From the NCBI GenBank assembly GCA_043780275.1, contig JAYWCV010000106.1, positions 1-6,573 of the forward strand: a DNA stretch of 6,573 nt, given 5' to 3'. This DNA comes from MGR-bin208 sp043780275. GTDB taxonomy: Bacteria; Bacteroidota; Bacteroidia; Chitinophagales; Chitinophagaceae. This document shows, one piece after another, positions 1 through 5,599 of the stretch (position 1 is its first letter; the number at the start of each line of letters is the position of its first letter). The notes under the pieces were generated by a model that saw only the letters and a list, made by a program, of their open reading frames with translations, was not told where the DNA came from and did not search any database. Both the position numbers and the translations under genes were made by a program.

Positions 1-378
1 CGACACCCACAGGCAAAAGTTATTGCACACCCTGAATGTGAAGAAGCTATATTACGAATAGCCGATTTTATTGGTAGTACAACAGGTTTATTAAATTATT
101 CGAAACAAGATAATTGCCAGGAATTTATTGTTGCCACAGAGACGGGTATACTGCACCAGATGATGAAAGCAAGTCCGGATAAGACATTTATTCCAGCACC
201 TCCTAATAATAATTGTGCCTGTAATGATTGTCCTCACATGAAATTAAATTCTTTGGAAAAAATTTACCTGGCTATGGAATATGAAGAGCCGGAAATTTTG
301 ATGGAGGAGCGTTTAAGGCTTGCGGCAAAAAAACCGATTTATAGAATGATGGAAATAAGTAAACTGGCCGGTTTATAA
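1..378 (+). CDS. nadA: Quinolinate synthase NadA, C-terminal part (5' end outside window)
   Basis: NadA is a cytosolic [4Fe-4S] enzyme that condenses iminoaspartate with dihydroxyacetone phosphate to quinolinate in de novo NAD synthesis. The reading frame is open from base 1, with 125 residues visible and a TAA stop at 376-378. The family length is about 330-350 residues, so roughly the last third is present. Visible hallmarks are the HPEC motif at fragment residues 10-13, whose Cys is one of the three cluster ligands. Next come GSTTGL (25-30) and the ATETGILHQM stretch (45-54). The C-terminal Cys-rich motif CACNDCPHM (72-80) follows; the Cys before PHM matches the last cluster ligand (the CPWM motif of E. 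coli). The Cys spacing is CxCxxC rather than the CxxCxxC of E. coli, but the ligand Cys itself is kept. The ATG at 160 is internal, not a start. The ChaN remnant follows on the same strand after 34 bp. Identification is secure. Confidence 0.96.
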   Translation, partial: RHPQAKVIAHPECEEAILRIADFIGSTTGLLNYSKQDNCQEFIVATETGILHQMMKASPDKTFIPAPPNNNCACNDCPHMKLNSLEKIYLAMEYEEPEILMEERLRLAAKKPIYRMMEISKLAGL

Positions 379-412
379 GCTTTTGCTTAATTTGAATATT
401 ACTTTTTTAGGT

Positions 413-763
413 ATGTACAAGTCAATAAGTTTTCTGACCCTGTTTTTTGTTTGTCAATTTTTATTTGCTCAATCAAAGCCTGCATATGTTTTGTATAATG
501 CAAAAGGAAAAAAAGATGCAACGATGGCTTATTTTATTTGAAAAAATCATGCGAAAGGTTCTTTATCACTGCATTTCAATGGTGCTTATCATTCAGATAA
601 TTTTGAAGGAATACTTTGGTATTTAAGAAATGATCAACCCGGATTAAATTATTCGACTATTACAACCGTATCGCAAGCGGAGATCAAAAAACTGGCAAAA
701 GAGAATAAAGGAAAAGCAAATTATATTATTTGTGTTGACGAGGATTTGACGACAACCTACTGA
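413..763 (+). pseudogene. ChaN-family (haem-binding uptake, Tiki-like) secreted protein gene, internally deleted and with a nonsense codon
   Basis: Reading from ATG 413 in one frame gives a signal peptide (hydrophobic residues about 5-17, probable signal peptidase I cleavage after FLFA). A mature start SKPAYVLYNAKGKK follows, then DATMAYFI, a TGA stop at 539-541, and the frame continues open to TGA 761-763. The downstream part contains LHFNGAYHSDNFEGILWYL, ITTVSQAEI and ends ICVDEDLTTTY. These are the N- and C-terminal blocks of Bacteroidota ChaN-like proteins, which I recall as about 280-300 residues. Here only 116 codons plus a stop span the gene, so roughly 170-180 central residues are missing, including the conserved GE-H region of the active fold. 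The join lies in the A-rich stretch near 501-515, between KGKK and DATM. No in-frame ATG follows the TGA, so the C-terminal piece is unlikely to be made. The gene is co-oriented with nadA. Its last 7 bp overlap the end of arsC on the other strand. ChaN is named from haem/iron uptake in Campylobacter; the function in this phylum is unknown. Confidence 0.85.
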
Positions 764-1155
764 TCCATTTGTTTTAGTAAATCAATTACTTTTTCTTTAA
801 TTAAATCTCTTACCCGATTAAATTCTTCCGTATCCATATTTCTGGGATCAGGAATTTGCCAGTCAATAAATTGTTTGGCCGGCATCCATGGACAGGCGTC
901 ACCACAGCCCATGGTAATTACTACGTCAAAAGGAGCAAACGATTCAACGTCTTTTAACGACTTAGAATCATGTGTGGACAGATTATAATTCAATTCGTTC
1001 ATAGCAACAATGGCGTTCGGATTTATTAATCCGGAAGGATTGCTGCCGGCACTAAAGGCTATCAGATTTGCGTTTCCCAAAAGCGTAGCAAAAGCCTGTG
1101 CCATCTGGCTTCTGTTACTATTCTCAATACAAACAAAAAGTATTTTCTTTTTCAT
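757..1155 (-). CDS. arsC: Arsenate reductase ArsC, low-molecular-weight phosphatase fold
   Basis: This 132-residue cytosolic enzyme would reduce arsenate to arsenite, the form handled by ArsM. The P-loop CIENSNRSQ starts at Cys9 and gives CX5R (Cys9 to Arg15), as in LMW protein tyrosine phosphatases and thioredoxin-coupled ArsC. The TMGCGDACPWMP block carries Cys84 and Cys88, candidates for the redox pair that resolves the Cys9-As adduct. IPDP (101-104) supplies the likely general acid Asp103. The redox Cys are three residues apart, closer than in the S. aureus pI258 type (Cys82/Cys89), so the reductant and exact disulfide relay may differ. The ATG at 1153-1155 puts the P-loop at the usual distance from the N-terminus. 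It is the last gene of the arsR-arsM-arsC run, 104 bp after arsM. Its TAG stop overlaps the end of the convergent ChaN remnant. A plain LMW phosphatase is the alternative, but the Cys pattern and ars context argue against it. Confidence 0.92.
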   Translation of the reverse strand: MKKKILFVCIENSNRSQMAQAFATLLGNANLIAFSAGSNPSGLINPNAIVAMNELNYNLSTHDSKSLKDVESFAPFDVVITMGCGDACPWMPAKQFIDWQIPDPRNMDTEEFNRVRDLIKEKVIDLLKQMDQ

Positions 1156-1199
1156 TTTTGTAAAATGTAGAAGAGTATATAATTAAGTTTTTCTTTTCA

Positions 1200-1219
1200 G
1201 AACCGGAACTTACCGGCTC
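1200..1219 (-). other. Possible intercistronic mRNA hairpin between arsM and arsC
   Basis: Read as - strand RNA, GAGCCGG and CCGGUUC can pair as a 7-bp stem (one G-U pair) around a 6-base UAAGUU loop. On the + strand the wobble becomes an A-C mismatch, so the stem fits the ars transcript better. No T-run follows, so it is not a classic Rho-independent terminator. It could slow 3' decay of the arsR-arsM part or mark a processing site. A stem this short can arise by chance. Confidence 0.35.
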
Positions 1220-1259
1220 AACGATAAAATAGTTGTTTATTTATGCTCCCTCTACAAGG

Positions 1260-2117
1260 CTAACAACAACCACTTCCCGGCTCACAAAAGTTGCGTTCGT
1301 CCATAGTCGGTTTTTCGGCGTATACCGTAATGCTGGTTATTTTTGTTTTCCCATTTTTATACTCAGCCAGTTCTTCTGCATTTAAATAATTATTCAGTAT
1401 CTCATCAGGAATAATAATAGCCTTATTTTTCTGAAGGGTAATATTATTAAATCCTGCGTCTTCAATAATACCGAGATATTCTTTTTTTTGAATAGCACCA
1501 GACACACAGCCCGCATACAATTCTGCCACTTCTTTCCATTTAGCAGGCAGTTCTCCTTCCAGCACAATATCAGAAATAGAAAAATGACCACCGGGTTTTA
1601 ATACACGATAAACCTCGCTGAAAACCTTGTGTTTGTTGGGAACAAGGTTTAGTACACAATTACTAACAATTACATCGGCCTTATTGGAAGTAACCGGCAT
1701 ATCTTCAATATCTCCCTGTCGGAACTCCACATTGTTCAATCCCAGTTTTTCTGCATTATCTCTTGCACGGGCAATCATGGCATCCGTAAAATCAATACCG
1801 ATTACCTTACCACTTTTGCCGGTCAGCTTGCGGGCTACGAATGCATCATTGCCTGCACCGCTGCCGAGATCAATTACAGTATCTCCTTCTTTAATTTTTG
1901 CAAACTCAGTAGGCAGGCCACAGCCTAATCCCAAGTCTGCATCAGGGTTATAGCCTTCAAGCATTGTATAATCGTCGGCCATAATATTGTACATAGTATC
2001 CGCACCGCAGGCAGTGGTTGCTCCGCAGCAGGAAGCAGCATTTAAATCTTTTGACTGGTTAGCTATTTCACTATATTTTTCTTTTACTAATTGTTTTAAC
2101 TGTGTCTCGTTTTGCAT
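1260..2117 (-). CDS. arsM: Arsenite S-adenosylmethionine methyltransferase ArsM
   Basis: ArsM transfers methyl groups from S-adenosylmethionine to As(III), giving methylated and partly volatile arsenicals, in the cytosol. The 285-residue protein has a Rossmann methyltransferase core: motif I VIDLGSGAGNDAF (81-93), the acidic strand end IGIDF (106-110), and GDIEDMP (135-141). The three As-binding Cys of the family are visible in the expected settings: GLGCGLP (Cys66), VSNCVLN (Cys154) and YAGCVSG (Cys204). An additional N-terminal Cys cluster ASCCGATTACGA (Cys30, 31, 37) and a C-terminal tail with Cys278 and a final Cys-Cys (284-285) are present. The start is ATG 2117, 59 bp after arsR; the N-terminal helix matches family length. 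It is placed between arsR and arsC, as expected for As(III)-induced co-expression. Identification is strong from the Cys triad plus context. Confidence 0.96.
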   Translation of the reverse strand: MQNETQLKQLVKEKYSEIANQSKDLNAASCCGATTACGADTMYNIMADDYTMLEGYNPDADLGLGCGLPTEFAKIKEGDTVIDLGSGAGNDAFVARKLTGKSGKVIGIDFTDAMIARARDNAEKLGLNNVEFRQGDIEDMPVTSNKADVIVSNCVLNLVPNKHKVFSEVYRVLKPGGHFSISDIVLEGELPAKWKEVAELYAGCVSGAIQKKEYLGIIEDAGFNNITLQKNKAIIIPDEILNNYLNAEELAEYKNGKTKITSITVYAEKPTMDERNFCEPGSGCC

Positions 2118-2176
2118 GATTTTTATTTTAGTAAACTATAAAGCAAGTTGTTAATTTCTTTCATCGGATTTTTGGA

Positions 2177-2512
2177 CTAGCAGCAAGCCTTTTTATTTTT
2201 TATTTTCAATTGGTTAAATACGGCATTAAATTCTGTATTGAATCGTTCAAAGGTTTTCCAGTTGATACAATAACAAGACTTGGTTCCGTCAATAGTACCA
2301 TCAATTAATCCAGCCTTTTTTAATTCTTTTAAATGCTGACTGATGGTACTTTGCGCCAGCGGTAATACTTCAACAATCTCTCCACAGATACATTCATTTT
2401 TTTTAGCCAACACCTGAAGAATAGCAATTCTTGCCGGATGACTGATGGCCTTTGCAAAGCCAGCCAGCAACTGTTCTTTATTTGAAAATTCTTCTTTTTT
2501 ATGACCAGCCAT
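2177..2512 (-). CDS. arsR: ArsR/SmtB-family arsenic-responsive repressor
   Basis: This is a 111-residue dimeric winged-helix repressor that would bind the palindrome just upstream and release it on binding As(III). The fold is recognisable from AKAISHPARIAILQVL (about 20-35), the metal-site segment ECICGEI (40-46, Cys41 and Cys43) and the recognition helix AQSTISQHLKELKKAGLI (53-70). The beta-wing follows with GTKSCYCINW. Cys41-x-Cys43 matches the ELCVCDL type of As site at the start of helix alpha3. Further Cys at 80, 82 and a terminal Cys-Cys (110-111) could add or replace ligands, as is common in Bacteroidota homologues. ATG 2512 is the only Met before the helical core and lies 6 bp from the operator. 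It is the first gene of the ars run and so is probably autoregulated. The family call is secure; arsenic specificity rests on CxC plus the arsM and arsC neighbours. Confidence 0.95.
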   Translation of the reverse strand: MAGHKKEEFSNKEQLLAGFAKAISHPARIAILQVLAKKNECICGEIVEVLPLAQSTISQHLKELKKAGLIDGTIDGTKSCYCINWKTFERFNTEFNAVFNQLKIKNKKACC

Positions 2513-2518
2513 TTAGTT

Positions 2519-2544
2519 TATTTATCGTAAATATACGATAAATA
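2519..2544. promoter_or_regulatory. Probable ArsR operator, perfect inverted repeat
   Basis: TATTTATCGTA (2519-2529) and its exact reverse complement TACGATAAATA (2534-2544) flank the 4-bp spacer AATA. Length and symmetry suit a dimeric ArsR/SmtB protein. The site ends 6 bp before the arsR ATG and overlaps the likely -7 promoter element, so binding would block transcription. An 11-bp perfect match is unlikely by chance even in AT-rich DNA. Assignment to ArsR is by position. Confidence 0.85.
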
Positions 2545-2555
2545 TGATTAACAAA
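2528..2555 (-). promoter_or_regulatory. Candidate Bacteroidota-type arsR promoter
   Basis: On the - strand, TTTG (complement of 2552-2555) is followed after 16 bp by TATATTTA (complement of 2528-2535). The Bacteroidota consensus is TTTG at about -33 and TAnnTTTG at about -7, so the match is 7 of 8 in the -7 box and the spacer is slightly short. The -7 box lies at the centre of the operator palindrome. If used, the leader would be only about 10 nt. Confidence 0.4.
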
Positions 2556-2721
2556 CCCGTCATTTTTTTAAAAGGATCAGCCAGGGAGATATAGCGTTAT
2601 TGAAATATTTTAAGCACAAGAAAATGAATGATGCAGAAAGACAGAGGCACTGATTGTATAAAAAAAAGCTATGCCATCCCCAACATTTACTTACAATCCT
2701 CTAGGAAACAATCAACTCTTT

Positions 2722-3621
2722 CTATGATCTTTTTTTAACCAACGAAATAATTAGTCCGCTTCCAATAATGCAGCAAATACCCGTTAAAGAAATCAAATCA
2801 GGAAACGCATCTCCCAGGAGCATGCCTATGAAAATAGAAAATATAATATTTGAGTAGCCGATTGCTGAAACAATACCGGCCCTGTCTGCACCATACGCCA
2901 AGGTTACAAAGTACTGGCCAAAGAGTGCAGCCAATCCAATTAATAATATGGGAAACCATTGCCAACCGACGGGCCATTTCCAGTCAATGATCAACAGATT
3001 ATCAATAGGGATATTTCCAACATAGTGCAAAAGCATGGAAAGGGTTGGTACCAATACCCCCATTAAAATAAAAGATAAAACAATAATGCGGGTATCATAA
3101 TATTTCACCAGTTTTCCTACGGTTAAATAGGCAAAGGCCGAAGTAATACCGGAAACCAATCCTGCCAGATGATAAAACCACGGATAGTGCATACTGGGTT
3201 TATAAACGAAAAGCATTCCTGCAAATCCCAACAGTACAGCCAATAAAACAACCACTCCTTCAAATTCTTTAAATAAAAAAAACGAAAAAATGGCTATAAA
3301 GATGGCCGACGTAAGACTGTATGTCATGGCGGTACCCAAAGGAATATGCAGTATACAATAGAGTAAGGTATACAACGCTGTTGTACCCATTAATCCACGA
3401 AAAAGTAATAAATGAAACTTACCGCCTGTATTTACTGCCGGCCTTCTTGAAAAACTAATTAACAATATAATCAACCCAATAAGGTTTCTATAAAAAACCA
3501 ATTGACCCGCATTAAAAATACCGGTTAATGATTTTGCCGCACCACCCATAATAGAAAACCCCAGTGCTGCAAAAAGCATGAAAATAATTCCGCGGTATTT
3601 TGAATTTGCAAAAGTGCCCAT
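2722..3621 (-). CDS. EamA/DMT-family ten-helix transporter
   Basis: This 299-residue inner-membrane protein belongs to the drug/metabolite transporter superfamily, whose members export or import amino acids, nucleosides, sugars or other small molecules. About ten hydrophobic segments are visible, near residues 11-29, 36-57, 70-90, 96-117, 121-139, 147-168, 177-199, 221-241, 248-269 and 275-295. They form two EamA repeats (about 11-140 and 149-294). The first repeat has the typical FYRNLIG (43-49) and the Ala/Gly-rich LGTAMTYSLTSAIFIAIFS stretch. The second repeat has GQYFVTLAYG and IGYSNIIFSI at the matching positions, and it ends in a basic KKRS tail. Length is normal. ATG 3621 is 43 bp after the aminotransferase stop, so it may be the last gene of that run. 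Substrate cannot be told from sequence; the aminotransferase neighbour hints at an amino-acid-related compound, but this is inference. No stem-loop terminator is evident after it. Confidence 0.88.
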   Translation of the reverse strand: MGTFANSKYRGIIFMLFAALGFSIMGGAAKSLTGIFNAGQLVFYRNLIGLIILLISFSRRPAVNTGGKFHLLLFRGLMGTTALYTLLYCILHIPLGTAMTYSLTSAIFIAIFSFFLFKEFEGVVVLLAVLLGFAGMLFVYKPSMHYPWFYHLAGLVSGITSAFAYLTVGKLVKYYDTRIIVLSFILMGVLVPTLSMLLHYVGNIPIDNLLIIDWKWPVGWQWFPILLIGLAALFGQYFVTLAYGADRAGIVSAIGYSNIIFSIFIGMLLGDAFPDLISLTGICCIIGSGLIISLVKKRS

Positions 3622-3664
3622 TCCAATAATTTTTATTCAGAAAGATAAATGCCGTCCGAATGAA

Positions 3665-4816
3665 TCAAACTTTTATTAAGCGTTCAACAGCTGCTTCCAG
3701 CGTTTCTTCTTTTTTAGAAAAACAAAAACGTAATACCTTATTATCGGTTCCTTTTTTATAAAAAGCGGATACAGGAATACTGGCAACGCCGTATTCTTTT
3801 GTCAAACGAATAGCCAGGTCTTTATCGTTTTCGTCACCGATATTTTGATAGGTATAGCACTGAAAATAACTTCCGTAGCTGGGCAGTGCGGTAAATTTAG
3901 TTGCAGCCATCAGGTTTTGGAAATAATCTTTTTTTTGTTGCATAAAATCACCAAGCGATAAATAGGCGTTTTTGTTTTTGATGAAAGTAGACAATGCTAC
4001 CTGCGAAGGCGCATGACAAGTAAAACAATTGAACTGATGAATTTTTCTAAACTCCTGCATCAGTTCGTTTGATGAAACACAATAACCAAGTTTCCAGCCG
4101 GTGCAATTATAAACTTTACCAAAGGAGAAACAGACAAAACTTCTTTCCAGAAGATCAGGATATTTTAAAATGCTTTGATGTTTGATCTTATCAAAAATAA
4201 TATGCTCGTAAACCTCATCACTTAAAATCAGCATTTTTGTGTCTTTAACAATTGAACGCAATTGCCGGATATCATTTTCGTCTAATACAGAGCCGGTTGG
4301 ATTATGTGGTGAGTTCAGCATAATCATTCTGGTTCTGGGCGTAATTTTTTCTTTTACAATTTCCCAGTCAATTTTATAATCCGGAAAATGAAGATCTATT
4401 AAAACAGGAATGGCTCCGTTCAATTCTACAGTAGGGATATAACAATCATATGCGGGTTCAAAAATGATTACTTCATCGCCCGGTTGAAGAATTGTTGTAA
4501 GGGCAGTATAAATAGCATAGGTGCCACCCGGTGTGATAGTTATTTGCGTATCAGGATTTATTGAATTTTGATAAAGCAATTCAATTTTTTCTGCCAGGGC
4601 TTCCCGTAGTGGCATATAGCCATTCATATGTACATACTGGTTATATCCATCCTGCATAGCTTTACCAACCAGAGAAGAAAGCTCTTCATTCATTGGATAA
4701 TCGGGAAAACCCTGTCCAAGATTTATGGCTTTATATTGTGCAGCCAAAAAACTCATTACGGTAAAAATGGTTGTGCCAATATCGGGTAGCTTGGATTGAA
4801 TATGCAGATTAGTCAA
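3665..4816 (-). CDS. PLP-dependent class I/II aminotransferase (YbdL / kynurenine aminotransferase-like)
   Basis: This 383-residue cytosolic fold-type I aminotransferase most resembles the E. coli methionine aminotransferase YbdL and the kynurenine/glutamine transaminase group. The N-terminal SKLPDIGTTIFTVMS and LGQGFPDYP blocks are typical of that group. Further visible are PGGTYAIYTAL (PLP phosphate region, about 96-106) and NSPHNPTG (168-175; Asn172 contacts the cofactor). SDEVYEH follows (Asp200 pairs with the pyridine N, Tyr203), then SFGKVYNCTGWKLGYC with the Schiff-base Lys234, and LRFCF with Arg363 for the substrate carboxylate. All key residues are intact. The frame has no ATG between the MmcQ stop and Met21, which lies past the conserved N-terminal block. 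TTG at 4814-4816 is therefore the best start. The gap after the mmcQ-like gene is 39 bp. Likely substrates are Met, Gln or aromatic amino acids with 2-oxo acids, by family only. The RidA-like gene two upstream is a common companion of PLP enzymes. Confidence 0.93.
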   Translation of the reverse strand: MTNLHIQSKLPDIGTTIFTVMSFLAAQYKAINLGQGFPDYPMNEELSSLVGKAMQDGYNQYVHMNGYMPLREALAEKIELLYQNSINPDTQITITPGGTYAIYTALTTILQPGDEVIIFEPAYDCYIPTVELNGAIPVLIDLHFPDYKIDWEIVKEKITPRTRMIMLNSPHNPTGSVLDENDIRQLRSIVKDTKMLILSDEVYEHIIFDKIKHQSILKYPDLLERSFVCFSFGKVYNCTGWKLGYCVSSNELMQEFRKIHQFNCFTCHAPSQVALSTFIKNKNAYLSLGDFMQQKKDYFQNLMAATKFTALPSYGSYFQCYTYQNIGDENDKDLAIRLTKEYGVASIPVSAFYKKGTDNKVLRFCFSKKEETLEAAVERLIKV

Positions 4817-4855
4817 AGTAAAAAATGGTTTATGCCTCTGTAAAAATAACAGAAC

Positions 4856-5209
4856 TTATTTAAGCAATGTATCTTTTATAATCTTGGGTAAGCGGGCCAC
4901 TACCTGATTGTAGGAATGATCAATCCATTCTTTTAAAAGGCTATTAGAAACAGAACCATCAACTAAAATAGTATTCCAGTGAATTTTGCTCATGTGATAG
5001 CCGGGCAAAACACAGGGGTATTTTTCCCGGAGTTCCATAGCAAGGTCCGGCGCACATTTTACATTGAATTTTAATTCAACTTCATCAAGCCCACAAAGCA
5101 GAAACATTTTACCAACCACCTTAAATACCAAGGTTTCGGGCCCGAAAGGAAGCTCTTCTTCTACGCCTTTTTTTGATAAACAATATTCTCTAAGCTCTTC
5201 TATATGCAT
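4856..5209 (-). CDS. MmcQ/YjbR-family protein
   Basis: This is a 117-residue protein of the MmcQ/YjbR family, small single-domain proteins with a CyaY-like alpha/beta fold. E. coli YjbR has been described as DNA-binding, but the cellular role is not known. The family N-terminus IEELREYCLSKKGVEEELPF is at residues 3-22. Next come TLVFKVVGKMFLLCGL (28-43), a KFNVKC strand that would hold the usual 'K.dpe' region, and the HMSKIHWNTI motif that is the most typical part of the family. It ends in a helix up to ARLPKIIKDTLLK. The frame is open to an ATG at 5236, but ATG 5209 gives the standard N-terminus and starts 1 bp after the RidA-like stop; the longer form would overlap RidA by 26 bp. Tight packing with the RidA-like gene suggests translational coupling. 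The family call is good; the function is unknown. Confidence 0.88.
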   Translation of the reverse strand: MHIEELREYCLSKKGVEEELPFGPETLVFKVVGKMFLLCGLDEVELKFNVKCAPDLAMELREKYPCVLPGYHMSKIHWNTILVDGSVSNSLLKEWIDHSYNQVVARLPKIIKDTLLK

Positions 5210-5210
5210 A

Positions 5211-5597
5211 TTAACTAAGTATTGCTGTTGCCTCAATTTCTATTAAAAAATCCGGATCGATCAATTTATTTATTTCAACCATGGTGGTACAGGGTTTTAT
5301 TTTCCCAAAAAACTCTCCATGAGCCCTTCCATATTCTTCCCATTGACCGATGTCGGTTACAAACATCCTGGTACGAACCACATCGCTTAAAGACGCCCCG
5401 GCCTTTTCTAATATTCGTTCAATTTTTTGAATAATAAATTTTGTTTGTGCATACGCATCGCCTTTTCCAATAGTATTTCCGGCCTCGTCGACCGCAACCG
5501 TTCCGGTTACTTCAATGATGTTTCCAATTTTTACTGCACGGCTGTACCCTACAATGTCTTCCCATTTTGCACCCGAAGAGTAATTGGTTCTTTGCAT
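5211..5597 (-). CDS. RidA/YjgF/UK114-family protein lacking the catalytic Arg
   Basis: This 128-residue protein would form the family's chorismate-mutase-like trimer in the cytosol. Canonical RidA hydrolyses reactive enamine/imine intermediates made by PLP enzymes. Visible family blocks are the N-terminal YSSGAKWEDIVGYSRAVKIG, the VTGTVAVDEAG core strand, the helix QTKFIIQKIERILEKAG and RTRMFVTDI. The signature end is EINKLIDPDFLIEIEATAI. The position of the E. coli RidA catalytic Arg105 (PARS) reads PCTT here, so Thr104 replaces Arg. This places the protein with the Arg-less Rid subfamilies, for which imine deaminase activity is not expected, so I give no gene symbol. The frame runs to ATG 5624, which would overlap tag by 25 bp. 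ATG 5597 gives the usual N-terminus and starts 2 bp after the tag stop. The aminotransferase two genes downstream makes a link to PLP metabolism plausible but unproven. Confidence 0.9.
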   Translation of the reverse strand: MQRTNYSSGAKWEDIVGYSRAVKIGNIIEVTGTVAVDEAGNTIGKGDAYAQTKFIIQKIERILEKAGASLSDVVRTRMFVTDIGQWEEYGRAHGEFFGKIKPCTTMVEINKLIDPDFLIEIEATAILS

Positions 5598-5599
5598 GA

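Noticed and set aside
413..541. A 42-residue secreted peptide read from ATG 413 to the TGA at 539
   Set aside because: Its residues are the joined N-terminal and late segments of a ChaN protein, and the homologous frame goes on after the stop, so a pseudogene explains it better than a functional small protein.
1394..1591. Second - strand frame inside arsM
   Set aside because: Out of frame with the methyltransferase and without family features.
1627..1953. Open frame on the + strand over arsM
   Set aside because: It lies fully inside arsM in antisense, has a low-complexity Ser/Leu/Pro composition and no recognisable motif; a shadow of the real gene.
2545..2721. Terminator or small gene between EamA and arsR
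   Set aside because: There is a run of eight T on the - strand after GGCATAGC, but no stem precedes it; GATTGTA/TACAATC could pair only across a loop of over 30 bases. No open frame with coding character is seen.
5210..5236. Upstream ATG of the MmcQ/YjbR gene
   Set aside because: It would extend into the RidA-like gene; ATG 5209 gives the standard family start.
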